Assembly (NCBI RefSeq): GCF_007744255.1
Contig: NZ_CP036267.1
Coordinates: forward strand, 248,001 to 312,000
DNA: 64,000 nucleotides
DNA from: Thalassoglobus polymorphus
GTDB taxonomy: Bacteria > Planctomycetota > Planctomycetia > Planctomycetales > Planctomycetaceae
Reading direction: 5' to 3'
Positions 32,711 to 43,452 of this stretch are shown piece after piece. The notes beneath the pieces were generated by a model, which was given only the letters and a program-made list of their open reading frames with translations, did no database searches and was not told the origin of the DNA. Position 1 is the first letter of the stretch. The number at the start of each line of letters is the position of its first letter. A program made the position numbers and the translations under genes.

Positions 32711-33106
32711 ATGAAAATCTCGAAGACCATTTACTGCCTGATTCTGTCAGTCGTTTTTGTCGGCTTAGTAAACAGTGAGATGCAAGCCGAAGAGAAGGAG
32801 CCAAGAGTGCTGAGACACGTCGTATTATTCACTTTTGCTGATGCCGCAACGGAGAAGCAAGTCGACGAAATCGTCCATGAATTTGGTCAACTTCCTAAGA
32901 AAATTAAGCAAATTCAGGACTATGAATGGGGGCTGAACAACAGTCCTGAAGGTCTGAATAAGACGCACACGCACTGTTTTATTGTGACATTCAAGTCTGA
33001 GAAAGACCGGGATGCCTATCTCCCTCATCCTGCCCATCAGGCATTTGTTGCCAAGCTTAAGCCGATTCTCAAAGATGTGACAGTTGTCGATTTCTGGGCA
33101 AAGTAA
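32711..33106 (+). CDS. Exported Dabb (stress-response A/B barrel) protein
   Basis: A 131-residue protein from ATG 32711, with AAAGGA upstream and a signal peptide (TIYCLILSVVFVGLVNS). The mature part has the dimeric A/B barrel plan: LRHVVLFTFADAATEKQVDE, YEWGLNNSPEG, THTHCFIVTFKSEKDRDAYL and HPAHQAFVAKLKPILKDVTV. The family includes small proteins of mostly unknown substrate. Export is unusual for the family but common for such proteins in planctomycetes. It is a single gene, with a terminator about 200 bases downstream. Confidence 0.85.
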   Translation: MKISKTIYCLILSVVFVGLVNSEMQAEEKEPRVLRHVVLFTFADAATEKQVDEIVHEFGQLPKKIKQIQDYEWGLNNSPEGLNKTHTHCFIVTFKSEKDRDAYLPHPAHQAFVAKLKPILKDVTVVDFWAK

Positions 33107-33511
33107 GAATCCCAAGCAAGAATTTCGAATCCGTCGCCGATTCCAACATCACCCTGATTGTTATGAATCGAGAGACGGATCGGGCATGATCGATCGCATT
33201 GCCACAAAGTTTCTGGCTTTCCATATCCATCTTTCGGATTGCGGAACCAGTTCACTGGCTGCGCGTGCATGTTGCCGGTGAAGACTCTAAACTTGATTTG
33301 ATTCGGGAATAATCCGTCAGGATCTCTTGACGGATTTTTAATGCGCAAAAGCACATGAGCTGCTGCGATCCCACTCTCGGGTCAACGAAACAGGTTCTGC
33401 CTCGCGGACGTACAGTGCTGTGTCAAATCAGATAACTTTTACTGCGGGCAGTTTTCGCGCGAATCGTTTCGACGCGATCACTAGAATGCTTTTTGAAATT
33501 CAGGAATTGTT
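33107..33511. other. Intergenic region before purA
   Basis: About 405 bases with a terminator at 33311-33339 and no other recognisable feature. No purine-type riboswitch was evident upstream of purA. Confidence 0.5.
33311..33339 (+). terminator. Intrinsic terminator downstream of the Dabb gene
   Basis: AATCCGTCA (33311-33319) pairs with TGACGGATT (33328-33336) over an 8-base loop, followed by TTT and an A. It lies 205 bases past the Dabb stop, and could also end an unannotated transcript. Confidence 0.6.
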
Positions 33512-34789
33512 ATGGCAGTGACGGCAGTCGTGGGGCTCCAATGGGGAGACGAAGCGAAAGGCAAAATTGTTGATATTCTCGCCGACCAGCACGAGATTGT
33601 AGTCCGCTATCTAGGTGGGAATAACGCAGGGCATACCGTCATGTTTGGTGGAGAGACCTATAAACTCTCTCTGCTCCCGTCGGGAATCTTGCGACCGGAC
33701 GCGACATCAGTGATCGCCAATGGTGTCGTGATCGATCCCAAAGCATTGCTCGGCGAAATCGCATCGATCAAGTCTCAAGGCGTTCAGCTCGGCAAACTTT
33801 TCATTAGCGATAAAGCCCATGTGATTTTTCCTTATCACGTCGCTGAGGAAGCGATTCTCGAAGCACGTCGCGGCGATCAAGCCATCGGCACGACCATGCG
33901 CGGAATCGGAACTTGTTATCGAGACAAAATCGGTCGCGCTCATGCCATCCGTATTGGAGATTTACTCCGCCCCGAGCTCTTCCGCGAAAAGCTTGAAGAT
34001 ATCGTTGAAGCCAAAAACATCATCCTCAAAGCCTTCGATCCGTCCGTCAGTCTCCCTTCGGTTCAGGAGATTTACGACGAGTACCTGGGTTACATTGAGC
34101 AGCTTAAAGACTCTGTCATCGATACGACGTCGTATCTCCATCGCGAGCTTAAAAACGGGAGTTCCATGCTCTTTGAGGGAGCTCAGGGAAGCCTGCTCGA
34201 TATCGATCACGGAACCTTCCCGTATGTGACTTCGTCGAACAGTTCAGGTTGCGGAATTCAAGCGGGAAGCGGTATCCCGAGTCGAATGATTGACCGCGTG
34301 ATTGGAGTCGTGAAAGCCTACACAACACGTGTCGGCGGTGGTCCCTGTCCGACTGAACTGGAAGATGAAACCGGTCAACATATTCGCGACGAAGGGAACG
34401 AGTACGGCACAGTGACCGGTCGGCCGCGTCGCTGTGGCTGGTTCGATGCTGTCGCGACCGCACACGGTGCCCGAGTGAGCGGGATCGATTGCATCGCAGT
34501 GATGCTGCTCGATGTTCTGAGTAAGCTCGACGAAGTCAAAATCTGCGAAGCCTACGAAATTCATGGTGAGCGAACGACTGACTTCCCGAGCCAACTTGAC
34601 GACCTCGCAGCCGCGAAGCCGATCTACAGAACGCTCCCCGGGTGGAAAACCGACATCACCAATGTTCGCCGACTCGAAGATTTCCCGAAGGAAGCTCGCC
34701 ACTACATCGACTCTGTTTCCGAACTTCTGGAATCTGAAGTTGGCTTCGTTTCGATCGGTCCAGATCGCGAACAAACCGTTATTTTATAA
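33512..34789 (+). CDS. purA: Adenylosuccinate synthase
   Basis: A 425-residue GTP-dependent enzyme joining IMP and aspartate to adenylosuccinate, the first step to AMP. Motifs are intact: [16 protein letters not shown] at the phosphate loop, [28 protein letters not shown] for IMP binding, [20 protein letters not shown] and the C-terminal [12 protein letters not shown] with the guanine-binding lysine/aspartate positions. The length is that of the family. It stands alone, with a 528-base repeat-containing gap before metH. Confidence 0.96.
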   Translation: MAVTAVVGLQWGDEAKGKIVDILADQHEIVVRYLGGNNAGHTVMFGGETYKLSLLPSGILRPDATSVIANGVVIDPKALLGEIASIKSQGVQLGKLFISDKAHVIFPYHVAEEAILEARRGDQAIGTTMRGIGTCYRDKIGRAHAIRIGDLLRPELFREKLEDIVEAKNIILKAFDPSVSLPSVQEIYDEYLGYIEQLKDSVIDTTSYLHRELKNGSSMLFEGAQGSLLDIDHGTFPYVTSSNSSGCGIQAGSGIPSRMIDRVIGVVKAYTTRVGGGPCPTELEDETGQHIRDEGNEYGTVTGRPRRCGWFDAVATAHGARVSGIDCIAVMLLDVLSKLDEVKICEAYEIHGERTTDFPSQLDDLAAAKPIYRTLPGWKTDITNVRRLEDFPKEARHYIDSVSELLESEVGFVSIGPDREQTVIL

Positions 34790-34903
34790 TCGGCAGTGCG
34801 TACAATGTCAGTACCGCTGCTAACTCAGTGCCAGTATCAACGCAGCCAGTACCAACCTCAATATTAAGAATCATTGTTGAGGCAATGTTGGCTACTGATG
34901 TTG

Positions 34904-34984
34904 AGAACTGATCCTGAAGCTTGAAATTGCTCTCTCACAATGTTGAGAAAAGCGACCATTCCAGAGGTTTTCGGAGTGGTTCTA
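34904..34984 (+). repeat. Copy of dispersed element A
   Basis: AGAACTGATCCTGAAGCTTG to AGTGGTTCTA aligns along its whole length with 49330-49410 in the same orientation and with 32338-32422 inverted. It lies about 115 bases past the purA stop. Confidence 0.7.
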
Positions 34985-35109
34985 TTTAGCTGGTAACGTG
35001 TACGCCGTACGCTCGAGTTCAGAACGATGGATTAAGACATGTGTTTCGATCCATCGCCGCTGAACGTTCAACTCCGAACATTCTTTAAACTCCGAGGGTC
35101 TTATTCACG

Positions 35110-35215
35110 CTAGAGCAAGTCCAATGTTGACCTTTAACATTCTGCCTCGCGACGAGCGGTCTTTGAAGTCATGGAAGTGACCTTCACCGGCGTGACGAGC
35201 ATTCGAAAATGCTCT
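35110..35215 (+). repeat. Dispersed repeat segments B (partial) and D
   Basis: CTAGAGCA (35110-35117) starts a partial segment B, and segment D (35134-35215; TTAACATTCTGCCTCG ... AAATGCTCT) aligns with 31069-30989 on the other strand. The rest of the 528-base gap 34790-35317 holds no gene that I can see; a GTCGTC/GACGAC hairpin sits near 35229-35246. Confidence 0.65.
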
Positions 35216-35317
35216 GCAATCACTCGAAGTCGTGGATGTCGTCTTAGCTGACGACTGCGATTTCAACAGGCTTGTCAGTTTTTTTAATTCTGAAATTTTA
35301 GCCCATATTTTATTATA

Positions 35318-38300
35318 ATGTCATCAACTGAAGACAAACTGAACGAAATTCTTTCTGAACGAATTCTATTGCTCGACGGATCAATGGGAGCGTTGATTTT
35401 TTCTAACAACCCTAGCGAAGAAGACTATCGGGGGGAGCGGTTCAAAGATCATCCGATCGATCTCCGGAATCAGGCCGACATCCTTGCGCTCACTCAGCCC
35501 AAGTTGATTGAAAGTGTCCATCGCAGCTACCTTGAAGCTGGTTCGGACATTATCGAAACAGACACCTTCACCGCCAGTATCATCACTCTTGAAGAGTACC
35601 AACTCGATCATCTGACATACGAAATTAACAAAGCGGCTGCCGAACTGGCGAAGCGAGTCGCTGAAGAATTCACGAAGAAGAATCCTGATAAACCTCGTTT
35701 TGTCGCGGGAAGTATTGGGCCGACAAACCGTCAGCTTTCGATGAATGCGGACGAGCCCGGAACACGTCCGGTCAAGTTTGACGACATGGTCGCCTCGTAT
35801 GCCGAGCAGGTTCGCGGACTCATTGATGGCGGGGCCGACATCCTCTTGCCTGAGACGTCCTTTGATACCTTGAACATGAAGGCGGCGCTCTTTGCCATCG
35901 ATAATGTCTTCGAAGAGAAAAACGTCCGACTTCCAATCATGGTTTCAGGAACCATTTTCGATACTGGAACATCTTTAACCGGGCAGACAGTGGAGGCGTT
36001 CTATACATCCGTTTCGCACATGCCGCTGTTCAGTATTGGGTTGAATTGCGCGCTCGGTCCCAAGGAAATGCGGCCGCACATCGAGTCTTTGCATGGCTTG
36101 GCGAATTGCAGAATCTCTTGTTATCCCAACGCTGGAATGCCGGACGGAATGGGCGGGTTTAATTCCAATCCGGAAGAAGTCGCCTCAAACATTCGGTACA
36201 TGGCGGAGAACAGCTGGGTCGATATTGTCGGGGGGTGCTGCGGAACGACTCCTGAGTACATTCGCAAAATTGCGGAAGCGGTCGAGGATCTGCCTTCCCG
36301 TAAGATTCCCGAACTCTCCGGGGCGTCCAATTACTCGGGACTGGTCCGGTATGAAATTACACCACAATCCAACTTCAGCATGATTGGTGAGCGAACCAAC
36401 GTGACTGGTTCGCGGAAGTTCGCCCGTCTCATCAAGGACGAGAATTACGATGAAGCTCTTTCCATTGCACAAGGGCAAGTGGAAGGTGGCGCAAACATCA
36501 TCGACGTCAACATGGACGAAGGGCTTCTCGATTCCGAAGCCTGTATGCAGAAGTTCTTGTGGCTCCTTTCTGATGATGCGATGACCGTTCCGATCATGGT
36601 CGATTCATCAAAATGGGAAGTCATCGAAGCTGGTCTGAAGTGCATTCAAGGGAAGGGGATCGTCAACTCGATCAGCCTCAAAGAAGGAGAGGAAGCGTTC
36701 CTGGAGCAAGCACGGATCATCCGAAAGTATGGTGCAGCTGTTGTCGTCATGGCCTTTGATGAACAAGGTCAGGCAGTCGATGCCGATGAGAAAGTTCGCA
36801 TTTGTAAACGGGCTTACGATCTCTTAACCACGAAGGCAAACTTCCCGCCGGAAGATATCATCTTCGACCCGAACATTCTGACCGTCGCCACCGGAATGGA
36901 GGAGCATAACAACTATGCTGTCGAATTCTTTGAAGCCGTCAGGCGGATCAAGGAAGAATGCCCCGGTGCGAAAACCTCTGGTGGTGTGAGTAACGTTTCG
37001 TTTTCATTCCGTGGGAATAACGTTGTTCGCGAAGCGATGAATGCCTGCTTCCTGTACCACGCCATCAATGCTGGGCTGGATATGGGGATCGTCAATGCTG
37101 GTCAGTTAGAGGTTTACGATGAAATCGAACCGAAGCTGCGCGACCTCATTGAAGATGTCTTGCTGAACCGCAATCCAGAGGCGACAGACCGGCTCATCGA
37201 GTACGCTGATGAAATTAAGGAGAAAAGCTCCGGGAAGAAAGACGATACCGCAATCGCTGAGTGGCGGAACGGAACCGTCGAAGAGCGGTTGCAGTATGCA
37301 CTGCTCAAGGGAATCACCGATCACATCGAAGCTGACACCGAAGAAGCTCGGCAGAAATACGATCGCCCGCTGAATGTGATTCAGGGGCCGTTGATGGATG
37401 GAATGGCTGTGGTCGGGCAACTCTTCGGAACAGGAAAAATGTTCCTGCCGCAGGTTGTGAAGTCGGCTCGTGCGATGAAGAAATCGGTGGCCTATCTTGA
37501 ACCGTTCATGGAGCAGGAAAAAATTGACGCTGGCCTCGAGAATGCTCCGGGGCGAGGAACGGTTGTCCTTGCGACTGTGAAGGGAGATGTTCACGATATC
37601 GGTAAGAATATCGTGGGGGTCGTCTTGCGCTGCAATAACTTTGATGTCATCGATCTTGGAGTGATGGTTGCAGCGGATAAAATTCTCGAGACTGCTATTG
37701 AAAAGAATGCAGATATTATCGGCCTCTCTGGCCTGATCACTCCTTCGCTGGAAGAAATGATCGTCGTGGCGAAGCAGATGGGACGGGACGGTTTTACGAT
37801 CCCGCTACTGATCGGCGGAGCAACGACATCCGCAAAGCACACGGCTGTCCGGGTGGCCCCTGCGTATTCCAACCCAGTGGTGCATGTTGTTGATGCCTCA
37901 CTTGCTGTCCCAGCGGTCGAAGCCCTGATCGACAAGGATAAACGAGCTGCATTCATTGAAAAGAATCTTGCGCAGCAAGAAAAGGATCGCGTTGCCTTCG
38001 GCGCCCGGCAGGAACGAAAACTCGTCCCGTACGCAGAGGCTTTCAAGCGACGACATCAGACTGATTGGGAGTCGGTGGAGATTCCCACGCCTGCATTCCA
38101 GGGGACGAAAACTATCGAATCGATGGACCTTTCGAATCTCCGGGACTATATCGACTGGTCACCGTTCTTCAGTACGTGGGAATTGCGAGGAAAGTATCCG
38201 AAGATCTTTGAAGATGAGTTTGTCGGGACTGAAGCGAAGAAGCTCTTTGATGAAGCAAACGTGCTGTTAGACAAAATTATTTCGGAGAAACTCTTCAAAG

Positions 38301-39007
38301 CGAAGGGCGTGTACGGATTTTGGCCTGCCGTCAGCGAAGGGGATGATATTCATCTGTTCGCACCAGAAGCAGCCAATGCCGATGGCGATCCACTTGTCAC
38401 CTTCCCGATGCTTCGCCAGCAATGGGAACGAAAAGGGCAAAAAGACTTCCGCTCCCTTTCCGACTATATCGCTCCGAAAGAGTCTGGTCGACTGGACTAC
38501 GTCGGAGCCTTCGCGGTGACGGCCGGTCTCGGTTGTCAGGAACTCGTCGAGAAGTTTGATGCCGATCACGATGACTACAATTCAATCATGGCGAAAGCCT
38601 TGGCGGATCGTCTTGCGGAAGCGTTCGCGGAATTTCTCCATCTTCAGGCCCGAATTGACTGGGGATATGGAGTTGATGAAGGGCTCAGCCGAGAAGAGCT
38701 GATTGCGGAGAAATACCGCGGAATTCGTCCCGCATTTGGATATCCCGCCTGTCCGGATCATACGCCGAAAAGAACCCTTTTCGATCTCCTCGACGCCGAA
38801 AGAATCACAGGCATTTCCCTGACGGAATCGTATGCCATGTGGCCGGCAGCTTCGGTTTCTGGACTGTACTTTGCTCATCCGAATAGCCGATACTTCAGTG
38901 TCGACCGGGTGACTAAAGACCAGGTTGAAAGCTATTCCAGGCGTACCGGGATGACAATGGCCGAAACTGAACGCTGGCTCGCCCCGAATTTGGGCTATGA
39001 GAGTTGA
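35318..39007 (+). CDS. metH: Cobalamin-dependent methionine synthase
   Basis: A full-length 1229-residue enzyme that moves a methyl group from methyltetrahydrofolate to homocysteine through B12. Modules in order: homocysteine domain (about 1-325, zinc Cys in [11 protein letters not shown]), pterin domain (about 345-620, [17 protein letters not shown] and [12 protein letters not shown]), cap and cobalamin domain (about 640-870, with [12 protein letters not shown] where His ligates cobalt), and the AdoMet-binding reactivation domain (about 900-1229, [17 protein letters not shown]). All modules are in one chain, as in E. coli. I found no B12 riboswitch in the 300 bases upstream. Confidence 0.96.
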   Translation: MSSTEDKLNEILSERILLLDGSMGALIFSNNPSEEDYRGERFKDHPIDLRNQADILALTQPKLIESVHRSYLEAGSDIIETDTFTASIITLEEYQLDHLTYEINKAAAELAKRVAEEFTKKNPDKPRFVAGSIGPTNRQLSMNADEPGTRPVKFDDMVASYAEQVRGLIDGGADILLPETSFDTLNMKAALFAIDNVFEEKNVRLPIMVSGTIFDTGTSLTGQTVEAFYTSVSHMPLFSIGLNCALGPKEMRPHIESLHGLANCRISCYPNAGMPDGMGGFNSNPEEVASNIRYMAENSWVDIVGGCCGTTPEYIRKIAEAVEDLPSRKIPELSGASNYSGLVRYEITPQSNFSMIGERTNVTGSRKFARLIKDENYDEALSIAQGQVEGGANIIDVNMDEGLLDSEACMQKFLWLLSDDAMTVPIMVDSSKWEVIEAGLKCIQGKGIVNSISLKEGEEAFLEQARIIRKYGAAVVVMAFDEQGQAVDADEKVRICKRAYDLLTTKANFPPEDIIFDPNILTVATGMEEHNNYAVEFFEAVRRIKEECPGAKTSGGVSNVSFSFRGNNVVREAMNACFLYHAINAGLDMGIVNAGQLEVYDEIEPKLRDLIEDVLLNRNPEATDRLIEYADEIKEKSSGKKDDTAIAEWRNGTVEERLQYALLKGITDHIEADTEEARQKYDRPLNVIQGPLMDGMAVVGQLFGTGKMFLPQVVKSARAMKKSVAYLEPFMEQEKIDAGLENAPGRGTVVLATVKGDVHDIGKNIVGVVLRCNNFDVIDLGVMVAADKILETAIEKNADIIGLSGLITPSLEEMIVVAKQMGRDGFTIPLLIGGATTSAKHTAVRVAPAYSNPVVHVVDASLAVPAVEALIDKDKRAAFIEKNLAQQEKDRVAFGARQERKLVPYAEAFKRRHQTDWESVEIPTPAFQGTKTIESMDLSNLRDYIDWSPFFSTWELRGKYPKIFEDEFVGTEAKKLFDEANVLLDKIISEKLFKAKGVYGFWPAVSEGDDIHLFAPEAANADGDPLVTFPMLRQQWERKGQKDFRSLSDYIAPKESGRLDYVGAFAVTAGLGCQELVEKFDADHDDYNSIMAKALADRLAEAFAEFLHLQARIDWGYGVDEGLSREELIAEKYRGIRPAFGYPACPDHTPKRTLFDLLDAERITGISLTESYAMWPAASVSGLYFAHPNSRYFSVDRVTKDQVESYSRRTGMTMAETERWLAPNLGYES

Positions 39008-39074
39008 TTCTCTAGTTTTTCTCAGAAGAAATTGATTTGCACTGCTCCCGTTGGCTGTTACAATTCGATATCTT

Positions 39075-39094
39075 AATGAGACTGAGTCTCAATT
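39075..39094. promoter_or_regulatory. Fur-box-like operator upstream of feoA
   Basis: AATGAGACTGAGTCTCAATT contains the perfect 7-1-7 palindrome TGAGACT-G-AGTCTCA (39077-39091). It closely follows the classical Fur box AATGAGAATGATTCTCATT, differing mainly at the two inner positions. It lies 17-36 bases upstream of the first feoA start, overlapping where a promoter would be, so iron-dependent repression of the feo operon is expected. Confidence 0.7.
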
Positions 39095-39110
39095 TTAATG
39101 GTGAGCCGTT

Positions 39111-39365
39111 ATGTCAGCTTCAATATCAGCCCCGATTGTTCCGCTCGAAGTTTTACGAACGGACGAATGTGGATGTGTTGCGGAGATCATCGCGAGTGAT
39201 GAGTGGACACACCGTTTGGGTGAGTTGGGCTTACGTGAAGGCGTAAATGTTCGGATGGTGAGAACCGGTGAGCCCTGTATTCTCGCGGTTGCTGGGCATC
39301 GTTTCACCTTTCGTTGCGATCCTTCAACGATGGTGCTCATTAGATTGACCGAGTCAACAGGGTGA
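39111..39365 (+). CDS. feoA: FeoA-family protein, first copy
   Basis: An 84-residue SH3-like FeoA protein that assists the FeoB ferrous iron transporter. It has CVAEIIASDEWTHRLGELGL, REGVNVRMVRTGEPCILAVA and a final RCDPSTMVLIRL strand, the usual FeoA order. A GTGAG sits before the ATG. It is the first gene of the feoA-feoA-feoB cluster, right behind the Fur-like box. Confidence 0.88.
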   Translation: MSASISAPIVPLEVLRTDECGCVAEIIASDEWTHRLGELGLREGVNVRMVRTGEPCILAVAGHRFTFRCDPSTMVLIRLTESTG

Positions 39366-39376
39366 GGTGAATAGAC

Positions 39377-39628
39377 GTGGGGAATGAGAACCAACCGCGA
39401 ACAACTCTCGCAGACTTGAAAGAAGTCGGCTCTCGAGGGTGTATTCTTGATGTCAACGGAGATGATGCCGTCGCGATCCGCTTGATGGAAATGGGGCTGA
39501 CCGAAGATGAAGAAATCGAGGTCATCGGCTTTGCCCCACTCGGTGACCCGATCGAATACTCGATCCGTGGCTATCGTATCTCACTTCGATCGACTGAAGC
39601 CGCCCGCGTCAGTATTCGGTCGATTTAG
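39377..39628 (+). CDS. feoA: FeoA-family protein, second copy
   Basis: An 83-residue FeoA domain starting at a GTG (39377) with GAGGTG seven bases upstream; no in-frame ATG would keep the domain whole. GCILDVNGDDAVAIRLMEMG, LTEDEEIEVIGFAPLGDPIE and the conserved IRGYRISLRSTEAARVSI are typical. The two FeoA proteins differ a good deal, so they probably have distinct partners or form a heteromer. The gene lies 11 bases after the first copy. Confidence 0.9.
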   Translation: MGNENQPRTTLADLKEVGSRGCILDVNGDDAVAIRLMEMGLTEDEEIEVIGFAPLGDPIEYSIRGYRISLRSTEAARVSIRSI

Positions 39629-39882
39629 CAGGCCAGCTATCTGTCCAGTTCCATTTGAATTCGGCCCCCCTTTGAATTTGTCAGGTTGCGTAAAGTGTCT
39701 CTCAAAGCAGTGACTATGGATGCGGTTCAAGCAGTTTCGAGAGAACTGTATTCGTTGCACTTGATTCACTTGTTGCCCTCATTTCAACTGAATGTTTTCT
39801 CCCATCACGACAGCAAAATGTCGTTTTGCCCAAGCCCGTAAACTTCCCCACCTTTTCCTTCCTCCAAATTCCTGATTATCAC

Positions 39883-42090
39883 ATGTCTGATTTGGTCTCC
39901 TCGCCCACACAATCAGCGTCGTTGACCGTCGCGCTCATTGGAAATCCAAACACTGGGAAAAGTACGCTTTTCAATGCTCTCTCCGGGGGACAAGCGCGTG
40001 TCGGAAACTTCCCCGGGGTGACCGTCGAAAAGAAGGTTGGGGCGTATCAATTTGAAAACCGAGAGATCACTCTTGTCGATCTTCCGGGAACTTATAGTCT
40101 CTCGCCGCGCTCAGCTGACGAAATGGTTTCAGTTGACGTTCTTCTCGGACGGCAACCCGGCGCTCCGGCCCCCGATGCGGTGGTCTGTATTGTTGATTCG
40201 TCCAATCTGGAGCGGAACTTATATCTTTTCAGTCAGCTGCGCGATCTGAATCTTCCGACGGTTCTTGTCCTCAATATGTGGGATACGACGACTTCTCGCG
40301 GTGTCACAATTGATGTGGAGAAGCTGCAGGAACGCCTTGGTGTGAAAGTTGTGACCACTTCAGCGCATCGGAAAAGTGGAATCGAAGCGGTCAGCCATGC
40401 CGTGCTGCAGGCACTCGAAGAGACGGTTCAGCCTTCCCCGCGATTGTTCCCCGCCGAATTCTATGACGAAGTCGAAAAACTGTCTAAGTGGCTCGAGGAT
40501 CGTGGAGAAGAGCAAGTCCACTTTTTCCTCCTTGAACGAATGCTTCTCGATGTCCGGGGAGCCAGTGAAGATGCAGCGGGGAATGCCATTGCCCCAGAAC
40601 TCAAAGAGTATCTGGACGAAGCACGTTTGCGTCTCACTGCTGCGGGATGCCGCATTCCAGCAGTCGAAACCAAACTTCGTTACAACTGGATTCGAGAACG
40701 GCTCGACGGCGTATTAGTACGTTCTCAGGAGGACTCGAAGCTCAGCTCCAGCGACCGTATCGACAAGTTTCTGACGCACCGCTTCTGGGGGATTCTTGTT
40801 TTCACGCTGGTGATGTTCCTGATCTTTCAAGCAATTTACACCTGGTCGGGACCGTTTATGGAAATGGTCGAAGGTCTGCAAGGCGGTGTCAGCGATTTCG
40901 TACAAGGGCTCATGCCACCTGGGATGTTTCGTAGCTTGGTCATCGATGGCATTATCGCGGGTGTCGGATCTGTCATCGTATTCTTGCCTCAGATTATCAT
41001 GCTTTTCGCGTTCATCGCCATCATGGAAGATTGTGGCTACATGGCCCGTGCTGCCTTCCTGATGGATAAGCTGATGACGCGCATCGGCCTGAGCGGGAAG
41101 TCGTTTCTGCCGTTGATGTCCTCGTTCGCCTGTGCGATTCCGGGGGTGATGGCGACTCGAGTGATTGAAAATCGTCGCGATCGAATGATCACCATGCTCA
41201 TCGCTCCGCTGATGAGTTGCTCCGCGAGACTCCCGGTTTACGTGTTGATGATCTACGCCTTTATTCCCGCCACCATGCTGCTCGGCTGGGTCAATTTACA
41301 GGGCATCGTTCTGTTCGCCATGTACAGCCTGGGGGCTCTGGTCGCGATCCCCATTGCATGGATTCTCCGAAAGACATTTTTCAAAGGAGAGACCCCACCA
41401 TTTGTTATGGAACTCCCCCCTTACAAATGGCCCTCACCAGGGATTGTTTTCAACCGCGTCTACGACCGGTCCAAAGCGTTTGTCGTTAGAGCGGGATCAC
41501 TGATCTTCAGTGTCACTGTGGTTGTCTGGGCACTCGGGTATTTCCCCGGCGATCATGCTCGTCAGGAATCACTGAGTGTCGAAATCAATTCAATCGATGC
41601 TGAGGTTGAAGAGAACAGCGAAAAACTTGCAGCACTGACCTCTGAGTACAATCAAGTTTCGGCCGTGCTCATTCAGGAGAGCTACCTCGGACGCATGGGA
41701 AAGGCGATTGAACCAGTCGTCAAACCTTTGGGGTGGGACTGGCGAATTGGGATCGGGGCCATTGCATCCTTCCCTGCCCGTGAAGTGATCATCGCCACAC
41801 TCGGAACGATCTTCAGTCTGGGAAGTGAACTCGAAGATGGGGACCCCGGGCTGTCAAACGCACTGATGAAGGCCACCTGGCCCGATGGTTCACCATTGAT
41901 CACCGTTCCGGTCGCCTTGTCGATCATGGTCTTCTTCGCGTTGTGTGCTCAATGTGGGGCGACGCTGATGGTCATTCGTCGGGAAACCAACAGTTGGCGC
42001 TGGCCCATCTTCACCTTCACGTACATGACTCTGCTCGCCTACGTGGCCTCGTTCCTCACCTATCAGATTGGCACCGCAATCGGAATTTGA
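39883..42090 (+). CDS. feoB: Ferrous iron transporter FeoB
   Basis: A 735-residue inner-membrane iron importer. I take the ATG at 39883, as a TTG-led extension to 39826 has no similarity. The N-terminal G-protein domain has GNPNTGKSTLFNALSGG, DLPGTYSLSP and VLNMWD, followed by the helical GDI domain. The membrane part holds two Gate-type segments with SFACAIPGVMATR and later SFPAREVIIATLG, each bearing the conserved helix ends. A charged coiled segment (SVEINSIDAEVEENSEKLAA) sits between the last membrane halves. A 254-base gap separates it from feoA. Confidence 0.95.
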   Translation: MSDLVSSPTQSASLTVALIGNPNTGKSTLFNALSGGQARVGNFPGVTVEKKVGAYQFENREITLVDLPGTYSLSPRSADEMVSVDVLLGRQPGAPAPDAVVCIVDSSNLERNLYLFSQLRDLNLPTVLVLNMWDTTTSRGVTIDVEKLQERLGVKVVTTSAHRKSGIEAVSHAVLQALEETVQPSPRLFPAEFYDEVEKLSKWLEDRGEEQVHFFLLERMLLDVRGASEDAAGNAIAPELKEYLDEARLRLTAAGCRIPAVETKLRYNWIRERLDGVLVRSQEDSKLSSSDRIDKFLTHRFWGILVFTLVMFLIFQAIYTWSGPFMEMVEGLQGGVSDFVQGLMPPGMFRSLVIDGIIAGVGSVIVFLPQIIMLFAFIAIMEDCGYMARAAFLMDKLMTRIGLSGKSFLPLMSSFACAIPGVMATRVIENRRDRMITMLIAPLMSCSARLPVYVLMIYAFIPATMLLGWVNLQGIVLFAMYSLGALVAIPIAWILRKTFFKGETPPFVMELPPYKWPSPGIVFNRVYDRSKAFVVRAGSLIFSVTVVVWALGYFPGDHARQESLSVEINSIDAEVEENSEKLAALTSEYNQVSAVLIQESYLGRMGKAIEPVVKPLGWDWRIGIGAIASFPAREVIIATLGTIFSLGSELEDGDPGLSNALMKATWPDGSPLITVPVALSIMVFFALCAQCGATLMVIRRETNSWRWPIFTFTYMTLLAYVASFLTYQIGTAIGI

Positions 42091-42161
42091 GCCTCTTATT
42101 GAAAAGCGGCACGACGGCTGCATAGACACTTCATTCATAAACTGACGAACTCGACGAGGCG

Positions 42162-43292
42162 TCACGGTTCCACGGTGATTGTCCGCTGCTCCCCATCAAC
42201 ACTGGTCACTTTTCCGAATCTGATGTTGTTGGCAAACAACTGAATTTCCGCCGCCTGATCAAACTCGACTTCCGCCAGGTTTTCTTCAATCTTCATCACA
42301 CGCATTCGAGCAGTTTGTCCAGCTGCTCGCAATTCTAGGAAATGGCGGGCCACTTGCTGTAGAGGGAACCCTTTAAGAATTACTTTCACTGTTCCTCGAT
42401 TCTGTGAACTCTCTCCTGCGCTGTGTGTCGCAGGATACATTGAAGGTCGCCCTGCTGAATTTCCGCTCCCGGCATCTTGAAAAGGAGACTCCTCTGTTGC
42501 CTGGTTAGTACCAGAGTTCGCGTGGTTCCTATTTCCGACCGGTCGCTTCTTCATTGGTGGCGTTCCCGATCCGGTTCCAATTGGTCTTCGAAAGTTTGGA
42601 GGGAGTTCTTCCTGCGCAATCTGGTCCTGATTCCCTCCTCCAACGGATGCCACGGTTCGAAAAGCCAATCTCACACCCAGTAGTAAAAATGGACCAACAA
42701 TCAATAAGACAAACAGTCCAATCGCACCCCACTTGACGATAGTAAAGCCTTGATCAAACGTTTGACTCGCGGCGTCGCCGAGAGCATCTTTGAAGGAGAT
42801 TAAAATCACCACTCCACCCAGGAGCAGGAAGCAGACACCTCCCAGAGATTGCATCTCAGGCGACATTGCATTGAGGCCTTTGATCTGAAGCCCCACAAAT
42901 GGCAAGATGAACACTCCGATTCCAATCGCCACCATCGTCAAGCCGAATTTGCGAATCTGTTCAGGAGGGATCGCTCCTGGTTTCGGCTGCGAGCGACGCT
43001 TGCTTTTCTTTTTCGGAGCAGGCTTTCGACTCCGTTTTTTTCGTGGAGCGGAAGCCTCTGCAAAAAGGTCGTCGTCATCATTGCCAAAGTTATCGTCGTC
43101 GAAATCGAACGAACTTGTAGCAGTCGGTTTTTGCGGAGGGGCAGTTTTTTTCTTCTTCGGGCCTTGAGGCTGGAGACGGTTCTTAGCCGCTACGAAGAGT
43201 GTGTCGCATTTCGGGCAGCGGACTTTCTCGACAGCCAATGTCAACTTCATTTTTGACTGGCACTTCGGACACTGGACACGGGTTTCCACCAT
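42162..43292 (-). CDS. Zinc-ribbon membrane protein of unknown function
   Basis: A 376-residue protein from ATG 43292 behind a GGGAG. A zinc ribbon opens it (VQCPKCQSKMKLTLAVEKVR then CPKCDTLF, residues about 7-32), then a Lys/Arg/Pro-rich segment of about 75 residues ending in KKKSKRRSQPKPG. Three hydrophobic helices follow (near 118-138, 148-168 and 190-215). A Gly/Asn-rich linker leads to a C-terminal region about 280-376 with VKVILKGFPLQQVARHFLEL and a strand-rich end. The pattern of an N-terminal ribbon plus membrane helices is frequent in planctomycetes. The function is unknown. Confidence 0.7.
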   Translation of the reverse strand: MVETRVQCPKCQSKMKLTLAVEKVRCPKCDTLFVAAKNRLQPQGPKKKKTAPPQKPTATSSFDFDDDNFGNDDDDLFAEASAPRKKRSRKPAPKKKSKRRSQPKPGAIPPEQIRKFGLTMVAIGIGVFILPFVGLQIKGLNAMSPEMQSLGGVCFLLLGGVVILISFKDALGDAASQTFDQGFTIVKWGAIGLFVLLIVGPFLLLGVRLAFRTVASVGGGNQDQIAQEELPPNFRRPIGTGSGTPPMKKRPVGNRNHANSGTNQATEESPFQDAGSGNSAGRPSMYPATHSAGESSQNRGTVKVILKGFPLQQVARHFLELRAAGQTARMRVMKIEENLAEVEFDQAAEIQLFANNIRFGKVTSVDGEQRTITVEP

Positions 43293-43452
43293 AATTCCAA
43301 CTCCCAGCCCTATTTCAAAACGAGACCCCAGCCCTCTTTTGCTTACAAGTGTACGACACACTGGTCCACAATAACAGAAGAGTGCATTGATTTGCCACTG
43401 CAATTTCTTATGCGAAATCTCCATCGCTGAAATTTTTTCAGGCTGCTGAGGT

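Noticed and set aside
35000-35317. Cobalamin or SAM riboswitch before metH
   Set aside because: No B12 box or other known conserved motif was found; the region is mostly dispersed repeat.
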